Part shown: positions 35,931-44,680 of the stretch, piece after piece
Layout: every line of letters starts with the position of its first letter
Position numbering within the stretch: position 1 is the stretch's first letter
Assembly: GCA_018818835.1 (NCBI GenBank)
Contig: JAHIRD010000147.1
Span: forward strand, 1-49,736
Origin: Pseudomonadota bacterium
GTDB taxonomy: Bacteria; Desulfobacterota; Desulfobacteria; Desulfobacterales; Desulfolunaceae
Length of the DNA: 49,736 nucleotides
Reading direction: 5' to 3'
Notes under the pieces: model-generated
Seen by the model: only the letters and a program-made list of their open reading frames with translations
Told to the model about the DNA's origin: nothing
Database searches by the model: none
Program-made: the position numbers and the translations under genes

Positions 35931-35973
35931 AAAAAAAGAGCATTCAGGCCATGGCCTGAATGCTCTTTTTTTT
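35931..35973. terminator. bidirectional intrinsic terminator
   Basis: A perfect 42-bp palindrome: AAAAAAAGAGCATTCAGGCC and its inverse meet at 35951/35952, giving a GC-containing stem with a T tract on either strand. It ends the plus-strand lipoprotein genes and could also stop the minus-strand transcript of the CsgG-like gene. Confidence 0.9.
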
Positions 35974-35975
35974 GT

Positions 35976-36025
35976 TATAGGTCCCCATAAGTCCCATGGG
36001 AGCGATAAGACCTATAGGACTTATG
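35976..36025. repeat. compact interleaved inverted repeats
   Basis: TATAGGTC (35976-35983) pairs with GACCTATA (36009-36016), and CATAAGTCC (35986-35994) pairs with GGACTTATG (36017-36025). The two pairings are interleaved, so both stems together would form a pseudoknot. It may be a small palindromic repeat inserted beside the terminator. Confidence 0.45.
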
Positions 36026-36043
36026 CCATTATAATTTCAGAAT

Positions 36044-36676
36044 TTATTTATCCTCTTTTTTAGCCGACAGCTTAACGATCTTTTTAACAACGTCGCTGGC
36101 TGCCTTCGTGGCATACTTCAGCACATCACAATCACAACTGTAAAGAAAGTCTTCCTTGTAACCCGTAGACTGGGTAAGGGAACCTGTCCAGAGGATTTCG
36201 CCGGTTTCAATATGAACCGCTTTGGTATAAAAACTGATCGTTGTGCATTTGGAGGGTTTATCGGGTTTGTCTTTTCTCTCATATAAGGCATTCTGGAAGG
36301 CCCTTAATTTTCCAATGATCATGACATCGGAATTGGTCAACTTTCCAATCTGTTTTCGCTGCTCAGGGTCCACATCACCCTGATATGAAAATTTCAATTC
36401 ATCCAGAGCACTTTGGATATTCCTGCGATCAACCACCGTAAAACCCGCACCGATAAGTTCCGTCTCGAATGCGTCAGTCATGGCATCCACAGCATTGTAA
36501 CCCAATTTATTGGCCGTCAGTTTATTCCGATTGTCAATAAAGGGAAGAATGGCAAAACTCCCGCAATCGATACCTGTATAGCTTTTCCCGATTGTCACCT
36601 TATTGGTTCGTCCCAGAAAAATACATCCGGAGAGACATGCTACCAGAGCCATTAAAACAATTAATCGTTTTCCCAT
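36044..36676 (-). CDS. CsgG-like outer-membrane lipoprotein
   Basis: A 210-residue lipoprotein with lipobox LSGC (Cys18). The mature part follows the CsgG/LpoB-like fold: FAILPFIDNRNKLTANKLG, then AVDAMTDAFETELIGAGFTVVDRRNIQSALDEL, then GKLTNSDVMIIGKLRAF, and a late strand ETGEILWTGSLTQSTG. CsgG itself is a secretion pore; short relatives of about 200 residues are common lipoproteins of unknown role. Cys residues in YSCDCD near the C-terminus are unusual. It lies on the minus strand, 78 bp downstream of the lytic transglycosylase gene. Confidence 0.8.
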   Translation of the reverse strand: MGKRLIVLMALVACLSGCIFLGRTNKVTIGKSYTGIDCGSFAILPFIDNRNKLTANKLGYNAVDAMTDAFETELIGAGFTVVDRRNIQSALDELKFSYQGDVDPEQRKQIGKLTNSDVMIIGKLRAFQNALYERKDKPDKPSKCTTISFYTKAVHIETGEILWTGSLTQSTGYKEDFLYSCDCDVLKYATKAASDVVKKIVKLSAKKEDK

Positions 36677-36754
36677 TCTCTTTCCTTATCTTAGGCCATC
36701 AGTAAAAAGGGACAATCATTTCAAAGCGTATTGCATCCTTGATTTAACGAATCG

Positions 36755-37993
36755 CTATTTGTAAAGGTCCATCCGTTTTGAAACATTCTTTACATAATTT
36801 TTCGTTTCATCATGGGGAAGCTGTTTTATGAGTTTATTATACACCTGATCCGGTGTCATTTGATTGATCTTTACAGCTGCCTTATTAATATTCGTCTTTC
36901 CGGTAAAGGCACGTGCCACATTTCCAGCGCCGGTATTGTATGCAGCAATCACGCAGTAAAGACGGCTCTGATCATTTTTAATTGATTTTAAATACCTGTC
37001 GTTGAGGATGTACAGATAAGCTGATCCCATTACAATATTATTTTCTCCATCATAGAGATAGGACGGTGAAAGCAGTTTTTCCTCTCCGAAAACCAGCTTG
37101 GAGGCATCAAGCCCTGCACTTTTCGGAACAATCTGCATCAAGCCATAGGCCGGGACATAGGATCTGGCCATGGGATTGAATGCGCTTTCTGTCTGCATGA
37201 CTGCAAAAATCAGGGACGGATCAATCTTCCGTTTCGAAGCATTTGCTTTAACCGGTTCAATGTATGAATGGGCTTTTTTGCTCACCGCATCCTTGGGGAG
37301 CTTGATCGTCACGGTCACGACATCAGAGCCTTTGACCTTTGATGATGGCTGGGTTGTAATCTTAGCGTCCTTTTTCAAATCCTGAACAGCCTTTTCAACT
37401 TGTTTCACGGTTGGTGCTGCCGTTCCGATCACAATATCAGTAATCACAGGGACTTTTTTCACAACGGCTGTTTTTACATTTTTTGATGCTTTGACAATCC
37501 GGTTTTCAACATTCTGGGCAAAGGTATCACGTTTAAAGGCCTTGGCACTGTCTTCGGTCACGAGATCTTCAAGTTTTTTTGTAATATCCTTCTGAATATC
37601 CGAATCCTTGGTCCCTTTGGGCGTGATGACACTTATCTCAATCTGGCCTTTTTCAAAATCCACAACCTTTTTGCTTTTCATGTCCGGTGAATACTCGACA
37701 AATATTTTCTTATCGGTCATCTCCGGTTTGTCCCAGTACTTCAAGACCTCATCGCGATATTTTGTAAATTCCTGATCCACAATTTTTTTATACGTTTCGA
37801 ATTCATCGTTGATTTCTTTTCGATACGCATCAAAATCATTCATTTCATTTTGAACGCCTTCCATGTCTGCGGTCATATCCGCTTTCATGTCTTCAAATTC
37901 ATCAGACCGGACAGGAGAAGAAACCAGACTGAAAGCCATGATCAGAACAAGTAATAAAAACCGAATCTGAATACCAAGGTTATTTGTTTTCAT
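36755..37993 (-). CDS. mltC: MltC-like lytic murein transglycosylase
   Basis: Cleaves the glycan strand of peptidoglycan with formation of 1,6-anhydro ends. The 412-residue protein has a signal sequence (FLLLVLIMAFSLVSS), an N-terminal domain with a coiled, acidic segment at 54-87 and the DUF3393 region, and a C-terminal SLT domain from about 245. The catalytic Glu269 is in MQTESAFNP, followed by GLMQIVP, GSAYLYIL and AAYNTGAGNVARAF. No lipobox Cys is visible, unlike E. coli MltC. Its ATG overlaps the stop of the upstream LPP20-like gene (ATGA), so the two are translationally coupled. Confidence 0.88.
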   Translation of the reverse strand: MKTNNLGIQIRFLLLVLIMAFSLVSSPVRSDEFEDMKADMTADMEGVQNEMNDFDAYRKEINDEFETYKKIVDQEFTKYRDEVLKYWDKPEMTDKKIFVEYSPDMKSKKVVDFEKGQIEISVITPKGTKDSDIQKDITKKLEDLVTEDSAKAFKRDTFAQNVENRIVKASKNVKTAVVKKVPVITDIVIGTAAPTVKQVEKAVQDLKKDAKITTQPSSKVKGSDVVTVTIKLPKDAVSKKAHSYIEPVKANASKRKIDPSLIFAVMQTESAFNPMARSYVPAYGLMQIVPKSAGLDASKLVFGEEKLLSPSYLYDGENNIVMGSAYLYILNDRYLKSIKNDQSRLYCVIAAYNTGAGNVARAFTGKTNINKAAVKINQMTPDQVYNKLIKQLPHDETKNYVKNVSKRMDLYK

Positions 37994-38385
37994 TCAGTCA
38001 CCATCCATATGTATATTTCGTCGCTTTGGGGATCTTTCCAGGTTTCCCGGATCACAGCTTTAACCACATTTCCATCAACGGTTTGAAAGCTGTAGCTTTC
38101 AACCGTGGTATTTGACCCGGATGAACTTGCTTTAGTCCCTATAAGTGCAACGTTGTTAACCTTGACCCCCATCTGGAGGGCAATTTCATCGATGGCTCGT
38201 TTAATGGCAAGTGATCTCTGGGCGTTTTGTCCGTTCACATGGGTGCCGCAAATCCCGATACCCGCAACCTTTCCATTAACCCCTGAATTCAATATCCAGC
38301 CGGGCCGGCTAGTTTTCTGAACGGAAACGCAGGAAACAACACACATGCACAGGATTAAAATAATGCTTATTGATCGTGTTCTCAC
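37990..38385 (-). CDS. small LPP20-like lipoprotein
   Basis: I choose the GTG at 38385 because GGGAGG precedes it; upstream ATG codons in the frame have no such site. The 131-residue product has a signal (IILILCMCVVSC) with a lipobox Cys. The mature part is a minimal LPP20-like domain: PGWILNSGVNGKVAGIGICG, then NAQRSLAIKRAIDEIALQMGVKV, then VVKAVIRETWKDPQSDEIYIWMV. Its stop overlaps the start of the lytic transglycosylase gene by the ATGA arrangement, so the two probably act together at the envelope. Confidence 0.75.
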   Translation of the reverse strand: MRTRSISIILILCMCVVSCVSVQKTSRPGWILNSGVNGKVAGIGICGTHVNGQNAQRSLAIKRAIDEIALQMGVKVNNVALIGTKASSSGSNTTVESYSFQTVDGNVVKAVIRETWKDPQSDEIYIWMVTE

Positions 38386-38408
38386 TCGGACCTCCCACAT
38401 GTGAACAA

Positions 38409-38445
38409 ATAAAAAACAGTCAGGGCGGTAAAAAACCACCCTGAC
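38409..38445 (-). terminator. intrinsic terminator of the upstream LPP20 gene
   Basis: On the minus strand GTCAGGGTGG and CCGCCCTGAC form a 10-bp stem (38419-38445, one G-T type mismatch) followed by TGTTTTTTATT. It ends transcription from the gene at 39062-38487 and overlaps the leader of the next gene. Confidence 0.8.
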
Positions 38446-38486
38446 CTGTCAAAAGACATTATTGGAATCGTAAATTGATGGAATCG

Positions 38487-39062
38487 TTATTCGGCGCTGG
38501 GTGAACCAAATTCTTTTTCAATTTCTTTTTCAAGCTCTTCATGACCTTTTTTGGCCTGGAATTTCTGCCACAGTGCCTGATCATTCTTAAAGCTTGTTAT
38601 CGCTGCCTGTTTCATGGCTTCCGATGCCTGGGCAACCGCTTCGGGGTTTACCGCAACCAGAACGTAAAGTTCGTTGTTGTCCTGATCAACATGGGCTTTT
38701 TTGATCTGGGAACCGGTCAGGTCAACTTTTGAAACTTGTTTGGATACATTGGTAAACACTTTATCAACGGTCTGGGCATCACCGATTCCTGTGGTCTCGG
38801 TAAAGTTTTTGATCATATTTTTAACTCTGACATTCAACGTACGTGCAATTTCATCCCGTGCATTTGCGGCAGCTTCGATTCTGGCAGTCTGCATTCCGGC
38901 AGGTCCTATTTTTGCTGACCCCACACCACTGATACCGCCTTCAGGAGGAACCAATGCCCATGCTGGAAGGTTTGACGGAGGTTGTTTGTCTGCGGATTTA
39001 CAGCCGACAACCATCACACAAGCAATTGCCATAACAGCCATAATTACCATAAATTTTCTCAT
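38487..39062 (-). CDS. LPP20-family lipoprotein
   Basis: A 191-residue lipoprotein with signal VIMAVMAIACVMVVGC. The LPP20-type domain starts with PAWALVPPEGGISGVGSAKIG and continues with MQTARIEAAANARDEIARTLNVRVKN, ELYVLVAVNPEAV and a charged C-terminal helix (KKGHEELEKEIEKEF). AAGGAG precedes the ATG. The PAW-G-G motif and helix are the family hallmarks shared with the gene at 37990. It lies between two other envelope genes and ends at a clear intrinsic terminator. Confidence 0.85.
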   Translation of the reverse strand: MRKFMVIMAVMAIACVMVVGCKSADKQPPSNLPAWALVPPEGGISGVGSAKIGPAGMQTARIEAAANARDEIARTLNVRVKNMIKNFTETTGIGDAQTVDKVFTNVSKQVSKVDLTGSQIKKAHVDQDNNELYVLVAVNPEAVAQASEAMKQAAITSFKNDQALWQKFQAKKGHEELEKEIEKEFGSPSAE

Positions 39063-39192
39063 GCCGAATTTCTCCTTTATGTTTGATTAATATTCTGCAA
39101 AGTTAAAGCTTTGCATAAACCAACTCCAGCAACCTGAACCATTTGATCAGCTCCTGCAGTGTGTAACACGCAATTTTCATCTTAAAAATAAT

Positions 39193-40665
39193 TTACAAAT
39201 TATCAATTTTAATAATCTCAGGTTTAACATTCTTAAACTGAGGCATAGCCATCCCCAGGCGAGCATTGATATATGTGGGATCACATATCATGTATTTTTT
39301 ATTATTTCTGACCACATAGTCCCCGGGCAGATTATCTGTAAATTTCACTGCCGTGGAGATGTGCCCCGGATAATCAAGGCCTACCACGTCAAGGTTCAAT
39401 AGCTTTTTCACCAGATAGGCAAAGAAGAAGGACCGGTCTTCACAATCGGAATAGGGATAAAAAACCGTTTCTTCGGGGAGCATGTATTTTTCATGGCCGA
39501 ATTGTCCGTCATCGGTTTTGTAACTGAACGATTTCTGGACAAAACGCAAAAGAGTATTGACGGCCTCGACTTCTGTCTTGCCCTCAACCATGGGTTTCAA
39601 TGATTTTAAAAGTGTGTACTCCAGCTCAGGGGAGACTAAGGCGTCAAAATAGACCTTAATATTCGTCTGGGGATAGTACTTGAAAAAATCAACAAGATTT
39701 TTATTATACTGTGCTTTAACATCGAGGTTGTTTTGTTTGTAATCAAAGGCCAGGTTTTTCTCCCGAATAATTTTGGAAATTTCCGGGGAATCCAGTATTC
39801 TGTAGTCCATCAGTTTATCAGCGTCAGGATAGCTGCCCTTGTATGTAAACAGAGATTTGAACTTTTCGGGTTGCTCATCAAAAAACAGTGAATAATACTT
39901 GTTGCCGTTCAGGGTCAAAAAGGGAACGCTGTACAACCTGTTTCGGGAAGGCATCAGCAGGAACACCTGGCTGTTGTTATACCCGATACGTGATTCATAA
40001 CCTGATTTTGAAGACATATACCAGACAAATAAATTTGCCATGTTCTTATTGGATGAATACTGCTCCATTCCTATACGGTAAAGGATATAGTGGTACCCCC
40101 AATCATTAAGCTTCAACTGCTTTTGATAGACCTGAACCTGGGATATAATGGAATCATAATCAAGCTGGCTCATTTTATCCCAAAAAGACGTGATAACTTC
40201 TTTGTTTATGGGCCCTGTCGATCCATTTGGGAAATTATATTTCCCATAGATGGATATGGGGGTCATGAAAAAATCAATTTTCAGTGCCAGGGGTTTTCCA
40301 GGGTCTTTGACAGGTGGTACGACTATCTTCTCTTCGGGCTTGTAGGGGGGCACAACAATGGGCTCAACGACTTTTATTTTTTCAGCAATAACCGGTTCGG
40401 CTCTCTGGGGTTCAGCCACAGGTAAAGCCGGAGGTTTTGGTTTATCGTCCCGTGTCAGGCCTTTATGGACCTTGAATTCCTGCCATTGTTCTTTCAAAAA
40501 ACCGATGAATTCAGCATCCCTTGAATCTTTATACGTTTGAAAAGACTCCTTCTGTGATTTCAGATACTCCGAATACTCATCGGATACGGCATATCCGTCA
40601 AAGCTTATGGCAAGAAAAAGTATTGCCAAAGATAATTTCAATATCGTCATACCCTTGATCTTCAT
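39193..40665 (-). CDS. exported transglutaminase-like protein
   Basis: The ATG at 40665 has AGGAGG four bases upstream and gives 490 residues. After a signal peptide (ILKLSLAILFLAISFDGYA) come an acidic coiled segment at 31-66, a Pro/Val-rich linker, a long middle domain of unknown fold, and a C-terminal transglutaminase-like domain with the triad Cys408 (DCEDRS), His435 (GHIST) and Asp462 (CDPTY). The fold includes both proteases and cross-linking enzymes, so the reaction is not certain. The coiled segment resembles the one at the start of the nearby MltC-like protein, which suggests that both bind a common partner in the envelope. Confidence 0.82.
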   Translation of the reverse strand: MKIKGMTILKLSLAILFLAISFDGYAVSDEYSEYLKSQKESFQTYKDSRDAEFIGFLKEQWQEFKVHKGLTRDDKPKPPALPVAEPQRAEPVIAEKIKVVEPIVVPPYKPEEKIVVPPVKDPGKPLALKIDFFMTPISIYGKYNFPNGSTGPINKEVITSFWDKMSQLDYDSIISQVQVYQKQLKLNDWGYHYILYRIGMEQYSSNKNMANLFVWYMSSKSGYESRIGYNNSQVFLLMPSRNRLYSVPFLTLNGNKYYSLFFDEQPEKFKSLFTYKGSYPDADKLMDYRILDSPEISKIIREKNLAFDYKQNNLDVKAQYNKNLVDFFKYYPQTNIKVYFDALVSPELEYTLLKSLKPMVEGKTEVEAVNTLLRFVQKSFSYKTDDGQFGHEKYMLPEETVFYPYSDCEDRSFFFAYLVKKLLNLDVVGLDYPGHISTAVKFTDNLPGDYVVRNNKKYMICDPTYINARLGMAMPQFKNVKPEIIKIDNL

Positions 40666-41041
40666 AACGCCTCCTGATGGTCGCTGCATCTGAACGTTTG
40701 AATCATTACATGACCAGGGACCGGGTCGATATACCCAGTCATCCCAGGTTAAATGACATCGATTGTTTTAACTCCATATTCGTTAACAGCATTGTGCAGA
40801 CTAAGAAGTAACTTCGATTATTTTCTCCAGCACTTGGCGATTATGCATCCCCGAAGAGTGGTGAAGCATCATTAAAATTGTCACAATAATCTACCACAAT
40901 CGAATATTTAATCCAATAATAAATATAGATGTCTCCTATTTGCTTAAAATGGACTAAGGATATGTCCATTTCAATTGGTGATCTCACAATAGCCCAAACA
41001 AACGACGATGTATGTGAAACACATCACAGAGGTCTCTTTTT
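40666..41041. other. gene-free stretch with one hairpin
   Basis: About 376 bp lie between the transglutaminase start and the acyltransferase stop. AAATGGAC (40947-40954) and GTCCATTT (40964-40971) form a short stem, without a T tract close by. Otherwise I see only AT-rich sequence, which must hold the promoter of the transglutaminase gene. Confidence 0.45.
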
Positions 41042-41962
41042 TTATGTCTTTATATCTCCAGGTTTCTTTTTCCATCGCCTGTGCATCCAGATCCACTGTT
41101 CAGGATGGGCTCGTATCACTTTCTCATAAACATCCGAACAGATCTGGGTATGGGTAACCACATCCTTTTCCTCATCACCGGTTGATACAAAAACAAGTTT
41201 CTCAAAACAGGTGATCACATAATTGTAGTCCTTTGTGAGCCTTATAAACATGGGTACAATGGGGACATTGAGTTTGGTGGAAAGCAATACGGGAATGGTG
41301 GCTGTATGGGCGGGTTGACCAAAAAAATCAACAAACACACCTTTGACTTTGGTATCAAGGTCAAAAAGAAGACCAAATGTTTCACCGTTCATCAATCCTT
41401 CAACAACACCCTTTACAGCGTTACCCCTGGCTGTGTTGGCATATCCTGCTTCATTCCTGTAACCCACAATCAACTTATCAAGCCGTGGATCATATGATTT
41501 TTTGGCCACCACCTTCACCGGATAACCATGACGCACCACCCAGGTCCCCATAAGTTCCCAATTTGCATAATGGCCTGTCATAATGATGACCCCTTTGCCT
41601 TTTTGTACTTCATCGGTAAAGTAATGAAAATTTTCAAGACTCACCAGTTTATCAATGGTACCGTCCTTGACCAGAAGGGGAAGGCGGATTGCATCGGCCA
41701 CACAGGTTGCAATATTGAGAAAGACGGATTTGGCAAGATCATGGATTTCCGCATGCGTTTTTTCAAAGCCATAGGCACGGGTCAGATGAATGATGGTATT
41801 CTTCCGCTCATGGACAGCAAACATAAAGGCCAAACGCCCCATATAACGCATAAACGCAATGGACGTCATGCGATCCATGGCCCTCAGAAATTTGATTATC
41901 AACCAAATACCGATATATATTGCTGTATTTTTGATTTTTTTTATTTTTGGTTTCAAATTCAT
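41042..41962 (-). CDS. LpxL/HtrB-type lysophospholipid (lipid A) acyltransferase
   Basis: Transfers an acyl chain, usually from acyl-ACP, to a lipid A precursor at the inner membrane. The 306-residue protein has an N-terminal hydrophobic helix (TAIYIGIWLIIKFL), the catalytic H-x4-E motif at His131/Glu136 (GHYANWE), DLDTKVKGVFVDFFG, and the C-terminal WIWMHRRWKKKP typical of the LpxL/LpxM family. Which position it acylates cannot be told. AAGGAG precedes the ATG. It stands alone, with no other lipid A genes nearby. Confidence 0.9.
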   Translation of the reverse strand: MNLKPKIKKIKNTAIYIGIWLIIKFLRAMDRMTSIAFMRYMGRLAFMFAVHERKNTIIHLTRAYGFEKTHAEIHDLAKSVFLNIATCVADAIRLPLLVKDGTIDKLVSLENFHYFTDEVQKGKGVIIMTGHYANWELMGTWVVRHGYPVKVVAKKSYDPRLDKLIVGYRNEAGYANTARGNAVKGVVEGLMNGETFGLLFDLDTKVKGVFVDFFGQPAHTATIPVLLSTKLNVPIVPMFIRLTKDYNYVITCFEKLVFVSTGDEEKDVVTHTQICSDVYEKVIRAHPEQWIWMHRRWKKKPGDIKT

Positions 41963-42274
41963 TGCACTCCTTAAACTTTCTTTTTTGTAAACATATAATT
42001 CAGACAGAAGGCATTAAAACCGAATCAGCCCGGGTCCGAAATCATATCACTGTAAGAATACAATTCAAGGTCCCGTCGCACGTGGAACGGATTGCTACTG
42101 ATGCCTTTCGCTATATCATTAATATCCCACGTATCAAAGAAACATATGGTGTTATTCATCAAAAGAATATAAAATAAAAAATTCAAGGTCAGTTTTTATG
42201 CCCTTCTTGACGAATCTCCGTGTTGTTTCATGACGTCATTGAGCCATTAACCATTTTATCAGGGACCATAAGAT
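41963..42274. other. 312-bp gene-free region
   Basis: Divergent starts flank this stretch, so it holds promoters for the acyltransferase and the Cys-rich small protein. A plus-strand frame at 41947-42177 has no ribosome site or recognisable domain. No repeats were seen. Confidence 0.4.
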
Positions 42275-42505
42275 ATGACACGCCAAAGCATATGTGAACG
42301 ATTGAATACCTGCAGTTTTTTTATCGATGAGATGAAGGTGGAATCCATTGCAAACCGATTTAAGTCACGATACTGTCTATCATGTAAGGAAGCATGTGCC
42401 ATTTATATGGTTTATTCATCCATGGGGACAGGGGCCACCCCAAGGGACCTTTACCCCAATGAATACGACCGCGCCCTTGCTATCCTTGCACAAAAACCAG
42501 CATAG
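42275..42505 (+). CDS. small Cys-rich protein of a deltaproteobacterial family
   Basis: A 76-residue protein with Cys7, Cys13, Cys34, Cys37 and Cys41 (CLSCKEAC), followed by MVYSSMGTGATPRDLYPNEYDRALAILAQ. I recall similar short proteins in Deltaproteobacteria, with a Cys pair before a hydrophobic stretch and a conserved P-x-D-L-(Y/F)-P-N ending near RA-x-x-I-L. No function is known to me. The Cys pattern could bind zinc or an iron-sulfur cluster. Confidence 0.6.
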   Translation: MTRQSICERLNTCSFFIDEMKVESIANRFKSRYCLSCKEACAIYMVYSSMGTGATPRDLYPNEYDRALAILAQKPA

Positions 42506-42542
42506 CATTGTCATAAAACAACGCCATAGACGTTGTGCTTTT

Positions 42543-44459
42543 CTATGGAAATGATCTGTGGATTTCACCGCTTATCAAATGGGAAAATACAATCTTTGAA
42601 GGCAGTGCCCGAGTCCTGAAATACAATTCCCCCCGGGTTTCCTCTCCTGGCATAAGCTTGGTTTTGAACCGTCTTCCTATGTCATTGTACGTGTATCTCT
42701 TTTTATCCTTTCCGATCATGGTAAAAAACTGAACATTGATGTAGACGGTATCCTGACTGATATTCTTCAGCCACAGGGTCATTCGTCTCTGCCCCGAATA
42801 GAGTTTCTTTCCCATACCGTCATCCCGCACAGCCATGACAATATTTCCATTACCCTTATAATATAGAAGATTTTCAGTGAGCAGATTTTTTTTGAGCTTT
42901 ATAAAATTTTTTGAATCCGGGTAAAGCTCCAGGGCCTTGTTGACTGCTGCCAAGGCTTTATCAAGATCCGTGATGTTTTTATTTTTTCCTTGTGCATAGG
43001 CTGCTGCAAGACTGTACTCACTGTTGGCAAGCTTTTGTCGGTAAAACTCCTTCTTGGCCTGATAAAGCTGGCTGTCAGGATTCAGTTTCAGAAGATCCGA
43101 AAAGGCATTGTAATTCTGTTCAAATTCCACAGCTGGTATGGTCTTTGCCTTTTCGAACATACGAATTTCCTTGAGGTAGTTGTTCAAAGGAACAAGTTCG
43201 TCCTGGAGTGAGGGAATATCATACAAAGCAATTTCTTTTTCAGCACTTTCAAAAAGCCTATTTGAAATAATCAGCTTGATTTTCCGGGTAATCTCATCCT
43301 TGTTGTTCAAAAAATCGACTCGGATACTTTCAAGTTTTTCCGAATGCTCTCTTTGCAGCCGCTCAATTTTAGCATTTTTGTAATAAGAAATCACAAAAGG
43401 CGTTGACAGGGCCAGAACAATTGCAATGGCAAGTATCGAAAACACCTTGATGCTTTTCCTTTTGTTCAAAGCCAGTTGATCAACTTTTGCTTTTCCTCTG
43501 ACAAGGACCACATGTGACCATGCCGATGCCTTTTCAAAGGCAGCCTTACATTTTTTACGAAACACATTGTAACCGGATACCCCGCCCGAAATTGGACGAA
43601 TTCTGGGACTGAAGGTTTTGAGATCTATAATTTCTGTCTGTTCATTCGCCCCGGGGATTTCAGGTCTGTCCGGCGATTCAGGTTGAAGCGTGAGGGTCTC
43701 GGCCATGCTCCGGTCGTCAGAGATTGTCGGAGCTCCTTGGAAGGAAAATCTCTGGGATTGTACGGCCTCTCCTCCCAAAGCCGCCGGTACGTCTTTCACC
43801 ATACGATCAGATGGAGATTCGGCACCATTCGGGCCTGCCGAAGACTCCATTTCCAAAACAAGCTCTTCCGGCTGTTCCGTTTTCTCAGGTTCTTCCCTTT
43901 TCTCTGGTTCTTCCGTTTTTTCAGGTTCAATCTCGTCATGGCCCATCATTTTAAGATCAGCCAGATCGATTTCGTCAGTCTTGTCTTCAGGCCGTATGAC
44001 CCCATTCCCATCGGAAACATCCGTGTGAATTGCTGGCTGAGATTTGAAAGCATGAGCCACGGGTGACGACGTGGCTTCCACCGGAACCGGTTTAGTAGGA
44101 ATCTGAGTATGAACTCCATTGACATGGATATTCATTTTTTCAAATATCACCCCACACCGAAGGCATTCAACGGCATCCGGATGCCTTTCAGCACCGCACT
44201 TGGGGCATGAGGGATTTTTCTTAAACGTATCCTCAAGGCTGGCCCCGTTCCGGTTGCTCAGCTGGTTTTCCTCTTCATCGGAAATCAGACCCAGTTCCTT
44301 CTTAAATTCAAGGTCGTATTTCTCTTTTCTTTCAGCCGCCTCAAGACTCCTGATACGTTCTTTTTCCTTATTATCCTTTGCTGAGGCAATGTCAATGCCG
44401 CAGGCAAGACATTCCACATCATCCGGGAGGCATTCAAAACCGCACTCAGGACACTTCAT
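42543..44459 (-). CDS. membrane protein with two N-terminal zinc ribbons
   Basis: A 638-residue protein. Zinc ribbon 1 has Cys3, Cys6, Cys17 and Cys20 (CPECG/CLACG); zinc ribbon 2 is at about 84-103 (CPKCG/CLRCG). A charged low-complexity region with repeats of EPEKTEE/EPEKREE is at about 185-205. One transmembrane helix follows (VFSILAIAIVLALSTPFVISYY). The C-terminal half contains helical TPR-like segments (LDKALAAVNKALELYPDSKNF) and a final beta domain (MTLWLKNISQDTVYINVQFFTM, MPGEETRGELYFRTR). The zinc ribbons would lie in the cytoplasm, the rest outside. AGAGGAG precedes the ATG. It is probably a regulatory or scaffold protein; no family name is certain. Confidence 0.75.
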   Translation of the reverse strand: MKCPECGFECLPDDVECLACGIDIASAKDNKEKERIRSLEAAERKEKYDLEFKKELGLISDEEENQLSNRNGASLEDTFKKNPSCPKCGAERHPDAVECLRCGVIFEKMNIHVNGVHTQIPTKPVPVEATSSPVAHAFKSQPAIHTDVSDGNGVIRPEDKTDEIDLADLKMMGHDEIEPEKTEEPEKREEPEKTEQPEELVLEMESSAGPNGAESPSDRMVKDVPAALGGEAVQSQRFSFQGAPTISDDRSMAETLTLQPESPDRPEIPGANEQTEIIDLKTFSPRIRPISGGVSGYNVFRKKCKAAFEKASAWSHVVLVRGKAKVDQLALNKRKSIKVFSILAIAIVLALSTPFVISYYKNAKIERLQREHSEKLESIRVDFLNNKDEITRKIKLIISNRLFESAEKEIALYDIPSLQDELVPLNNYLKEIRMFEKAKTIPAVEFEQNYNAFSDLLKLNPDSQLYQAKKEFYRQKLANSEYSLAAAYAQGKNKNITDLDKALAAVNKALELYPDSKNFIKLKKNLLTENLLYYKGNGNIVMAVRDDGMGKKLYSGQRRMTLWLKNISQDTVYINVQFFTMIGKDKKRYTYNDIGRRFKTKLMPGEETRGELYFRTRALPSKIVFSHLISGEIHRSFP

Positions 44460-44680
44460 TTAACACTCCTCTAATCGTTTAACAAAACGGAAAAACAACA
44501 TTCAATGGTATTTTTTGAAATCTTTATCGGCATGATACAGTAGATTAAAAATTAGTATACAACCCATGAAAAGTCAAAGAAAATACAGATAAATCAACGA
44601 TAAAAAAACAACCTACACCCACGTTTTGAAAGTCTGTGTTGCCTGACAGTTCAACGATGATTCCTTGTGGAAGGTCCGAG

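Noticed and set aside
41947-42177. 76-codon plus-strand frame opposite the acyltransferase start
   Set aside because: It overlaps the acyltransferase start on the other strand and lacks a ribosome site and any domain.
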